Source of the DNA: Methanoregulaceae archaeon
GTDB taxonomy: Archaea; Halobacteriota; Methanomicrobia; Methanomicrobiales; Methanospirillaceae
Direction of reading: 5' to 3'
Assembly: GCA_019695435.1 (NCBI GenBank)
Contig: JACTVF010000138.1
Span: 1 to 6,502, forward strand
DNA: 6,502 nucleotides
The notes under the pieces are model-generated. The model was not told where the DNA came from, ran no database searches, and saw nothing but the letters and a program-made list of their open reading frames with translations. Made by a program: the position numbers and the translations under genes. Below are positions 5,298-6,502 of the stretch, piece by piece. How positions within the stretch are numbered: position 1 is the stretch's first letter; the number at the start of each line of letters is the position of its first letter.

Positions 5298-5966
5298 CAT
5301 GCCCTGTATCTTTTTCGCTATCTTTTCCTTCTGGGCCTTTTTCTTGCGCTCGAGGATCCGCTTCACTTTTTTTAACCGGAAGAGGTCCTCCCGCTCCCTC
5401 TCCTCGATCGCATTCTTGATAAACTTTGCTTGGCTCTTCAGCTCGGGTATCAGGACCTGTTCGAGGGCATTCACCCTGCGCCGGTTCCTCTGGATCTCCG
5501 CGCCCAGCCTCCGCATGGCAGTCTCGGTCTCCGCCAGCTCGATCAAGAGGTCAAGTTCTGCCTCAAACCGCTCGGCAGTCTCATCGATCCGTCCGCTGGT
5601 GGCAATCACACCATACCCCCGTTCGAGCATGCTTTTCGAAACCCGTTTCTTCTCGATCACCGGTACCGGAACACCCATGATATTTTTCCCGGTGATATCA
5701 ACCGTTATTGCCCGGCGGGTGGCAAACGATGCGGACCGGATCGTGACCGGGTCATCGACTGCCTGCGCTACTAGGAGTGCCATGTCTGCCGAGCGTGAGA
5801 TCGCATCGAGTTCGTCGCGGGATGTGGAGACCGTGTTGAGGATCTTGAAAAATTCCTGAATGAGTGCATCCATCTTCTCCCGGAGAAGGTCCCGGCCCTG
5901 CTCGGCAAGCTTGATCTGCGCTTTTGTTTTCATCAGCTCCATCCGGGTAGGCTTGACCTGTTCCAT
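5292..5966 (-). CDS. atpD: A-type ATP synthase subunit D (central rotor stalk)
   Basis: A 224-residue central-shaft subunit that turns inside the A3B3 head and passes rotation from the c-ring to the catalytic sites. The N-terminal helix carries the family motif V-K-P-T-R-M-E-L (4-11) with A-Q-I-K-L-A-E-Q-G-R-D-L-L-R-E-K (16-31). The C-terminal helix carries R-R-R-V-N-A-L-E-Q-V-L-I-P-E-L (162-176) and ends in a Lys-rich tail. These two helices form the antiparallel coiled coil; the middle (about 70-125) is the globular part. I chose ATG 5966; an immediately upstream GTG at 5969 is also possible and would touch the atpB stop. GGTGA just before could be the ribosome-binding site, and translation is probably coupled to atpB. 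The gene is last on this strand and converges with atpI. Length and motifs are ordinary. Confidence 0.96.
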   Translation of the reverse strand: MEQVKPTRMELMKTKAQIKLAEQGRDLLREKMDALIQEFFKILNTVSTSRDELDAISRSADMALLVAQAVDDPVTIRSASFATRRAITVDITGKNIMGVPVPVIEKKRVSKSMLERGYGVIATSGRIDETAERFEAELDLLIELAETETAMRRLGAEIQRNRRRVNALEQVLIPELKSQAKFIKNAIEEREREDLFRLKKVKRILERKKKAQKEKIAKKIQGMG

Positions 5967-5969
5967 CAC

Positions 5970-6502
5970 TCACCGTCCCGGTTCCCTGTGGGCAGGATGG
6001 TACTTTGTAATATACTCCTTCTTGATCCGTTTTAGCTCATCCTCGGGAAGGATCGCAAAGAGGTCCCATGCAGTCGAGAGGGTTTTTTCAATGGAGCGAT
6101 CCTCGTCACCCTGTGTGATAAACCGTTTTTCAATCTCATCGGCAAATTTCAGGTATTTCTTGTCCAGCTCCGTGAGCGCCTCTTCTCCGACAATGGCAAC
6201 AAGCCTGCGCAGGTCTCTCCTATAGGCGTACGAGGCATACAGCTGGTCTGCCACCCCCCTGTGGTCTTCCCTTGTTTTTCCTGGACCAATCCCGAGGTTC
6301 ATGAGCCGGGAGAGGCAGGGGAGGGCATCGACCGGCGGGTCAGCGCCCCTGCGGAAGAGATCCCGTGAGAGCACGATCTGCCCTTCGGTGATATACCCGG
6401 TCAGGTCCGGGACCGGGTGGGTGATGTCGTCGTCCGGCATGGTCAGGATGGGGATCTGCGTGATGGACCCGCTCTTTCCCTTGAGCCGGCCGGCCCGCTC
6501 GT
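5970..6502 (-). CDS. atpB: A-type ATP synthase subunit B (non-catalytic), C-terminal part
   Basis: The last 176 codons of the non-catalytic nucleotide-binding subunit that alternates with catalytic A in the A3B3 head; the family has about 460 residues, so roughly 60% lies off the right edge. The reading frame is open from the edge. Recognised segments in order are [22 protein letters not shown] (visible residues 1-22), [30 protein letters not shown] (where most homologues have a Ser in place of this Cys), [11 protein letters not shown], and the helical C-terminal domain ending K-Y-H-P-A-H. The GPGKTREDH is a normal B-subunit feature and not a Walker A loop. TGA at 5972-5970 directly abuts the start of atpD. 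Upstream genes, expected to be A, F, C, E and K, are outside the window. Confidence 0.97.
   Translation of the reverse strand, partial: ERAGRLKGKSGSITQIPILTMPDDDITHPVPDLTGYITEGQIVLSRDLFRRGADPPVDALPCLSRLMNLGIGPGKTREDHRGVADQLYASYAYRRDLRRLVAIVGEEALTELDKKYLKFADEIEKRFITQGDEDRSIEKTLSTAWDLFAILPEDELKRIKKEYITKYHPAHREPGR

Noticed and set aside
5299..5859. A 186-codon plus-strand frame opposite atpD
   Set aside because: It is the antisense of a Lys/Arg/Glu-rich coiled-coil gene, which yields a Ser/Phe/Leu-rich false protein. atpD is clearly the real gene.

Overview
The window looks like chromosomal DNA of a methanogenic euryarchaeon, most likely in the Methanomicrobiales/Methanomicrobia. The evidence is the N-terminus of a euryarchaeal D-family DNA polymerase large subunit (PolC/DP2), genes of an archaeal A-type (A1AO) ATP synthase, a DUF1646 membrane protein of the kind common in methanogens, archaeal TATA-box promoters and moderately high GC content. 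The genus cannot be fixed from the sequence alone. No tRNA, rRNA, CRISPR array or insertion sequence was seen.

Left part (1-2187, all on the minus strand). Reading leftward, the order is a complete DUF1646 predicted ion transporter (2187-1069), a small protein of five HEAT-like repeats (about 971-435), and the first 117 codons of polC (352 to the window edge). A hairpin followed by a T-rich stretch covers the end of the HEAT gene. polC then has its own TATA box, placed so that its mRNA should be leaderless or nearly so.

Middle (2188-4822). A 159-bp divergent intergenic region separates the DUF1646 gene from a plus-strand operon. It holds a TATA box with an A-rich BRE-like flank, followed by a bipartite inverted repeat that resembles an operator. 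The plus-strand operon is an unrecognised 65-codon ORF, then ahaH (peripheral-stalk coiled coil), then atpI (membrane a/I subunit with both expected transmembrane arginines).

Right part (4823-6502). A 469-bp gene-free convergent region is unusually rich in inverted repeats. Beyond it, on the minus strand, lie atpD (central stalk) and the C-terminal 176 codons of atpB (non-catalytic subunit), with B directly abutting D. The ATP synthase genes are therefore in two converging groups: H-I running rightward, and ...B-D running leftward. The usual methanogen order is one unidirectional H-I-K-E-C-F-A-B-D operon.

Most of the window is conserved housekeeping sequence. The points most worth a second look are the split convergent ATP synthase locus, the small Cys-containing ORF leading the H-I operon, the operator-like dyad between an ion transporter and the ATP synthase promoter, and the structured non-coding region between atpI and atpD.
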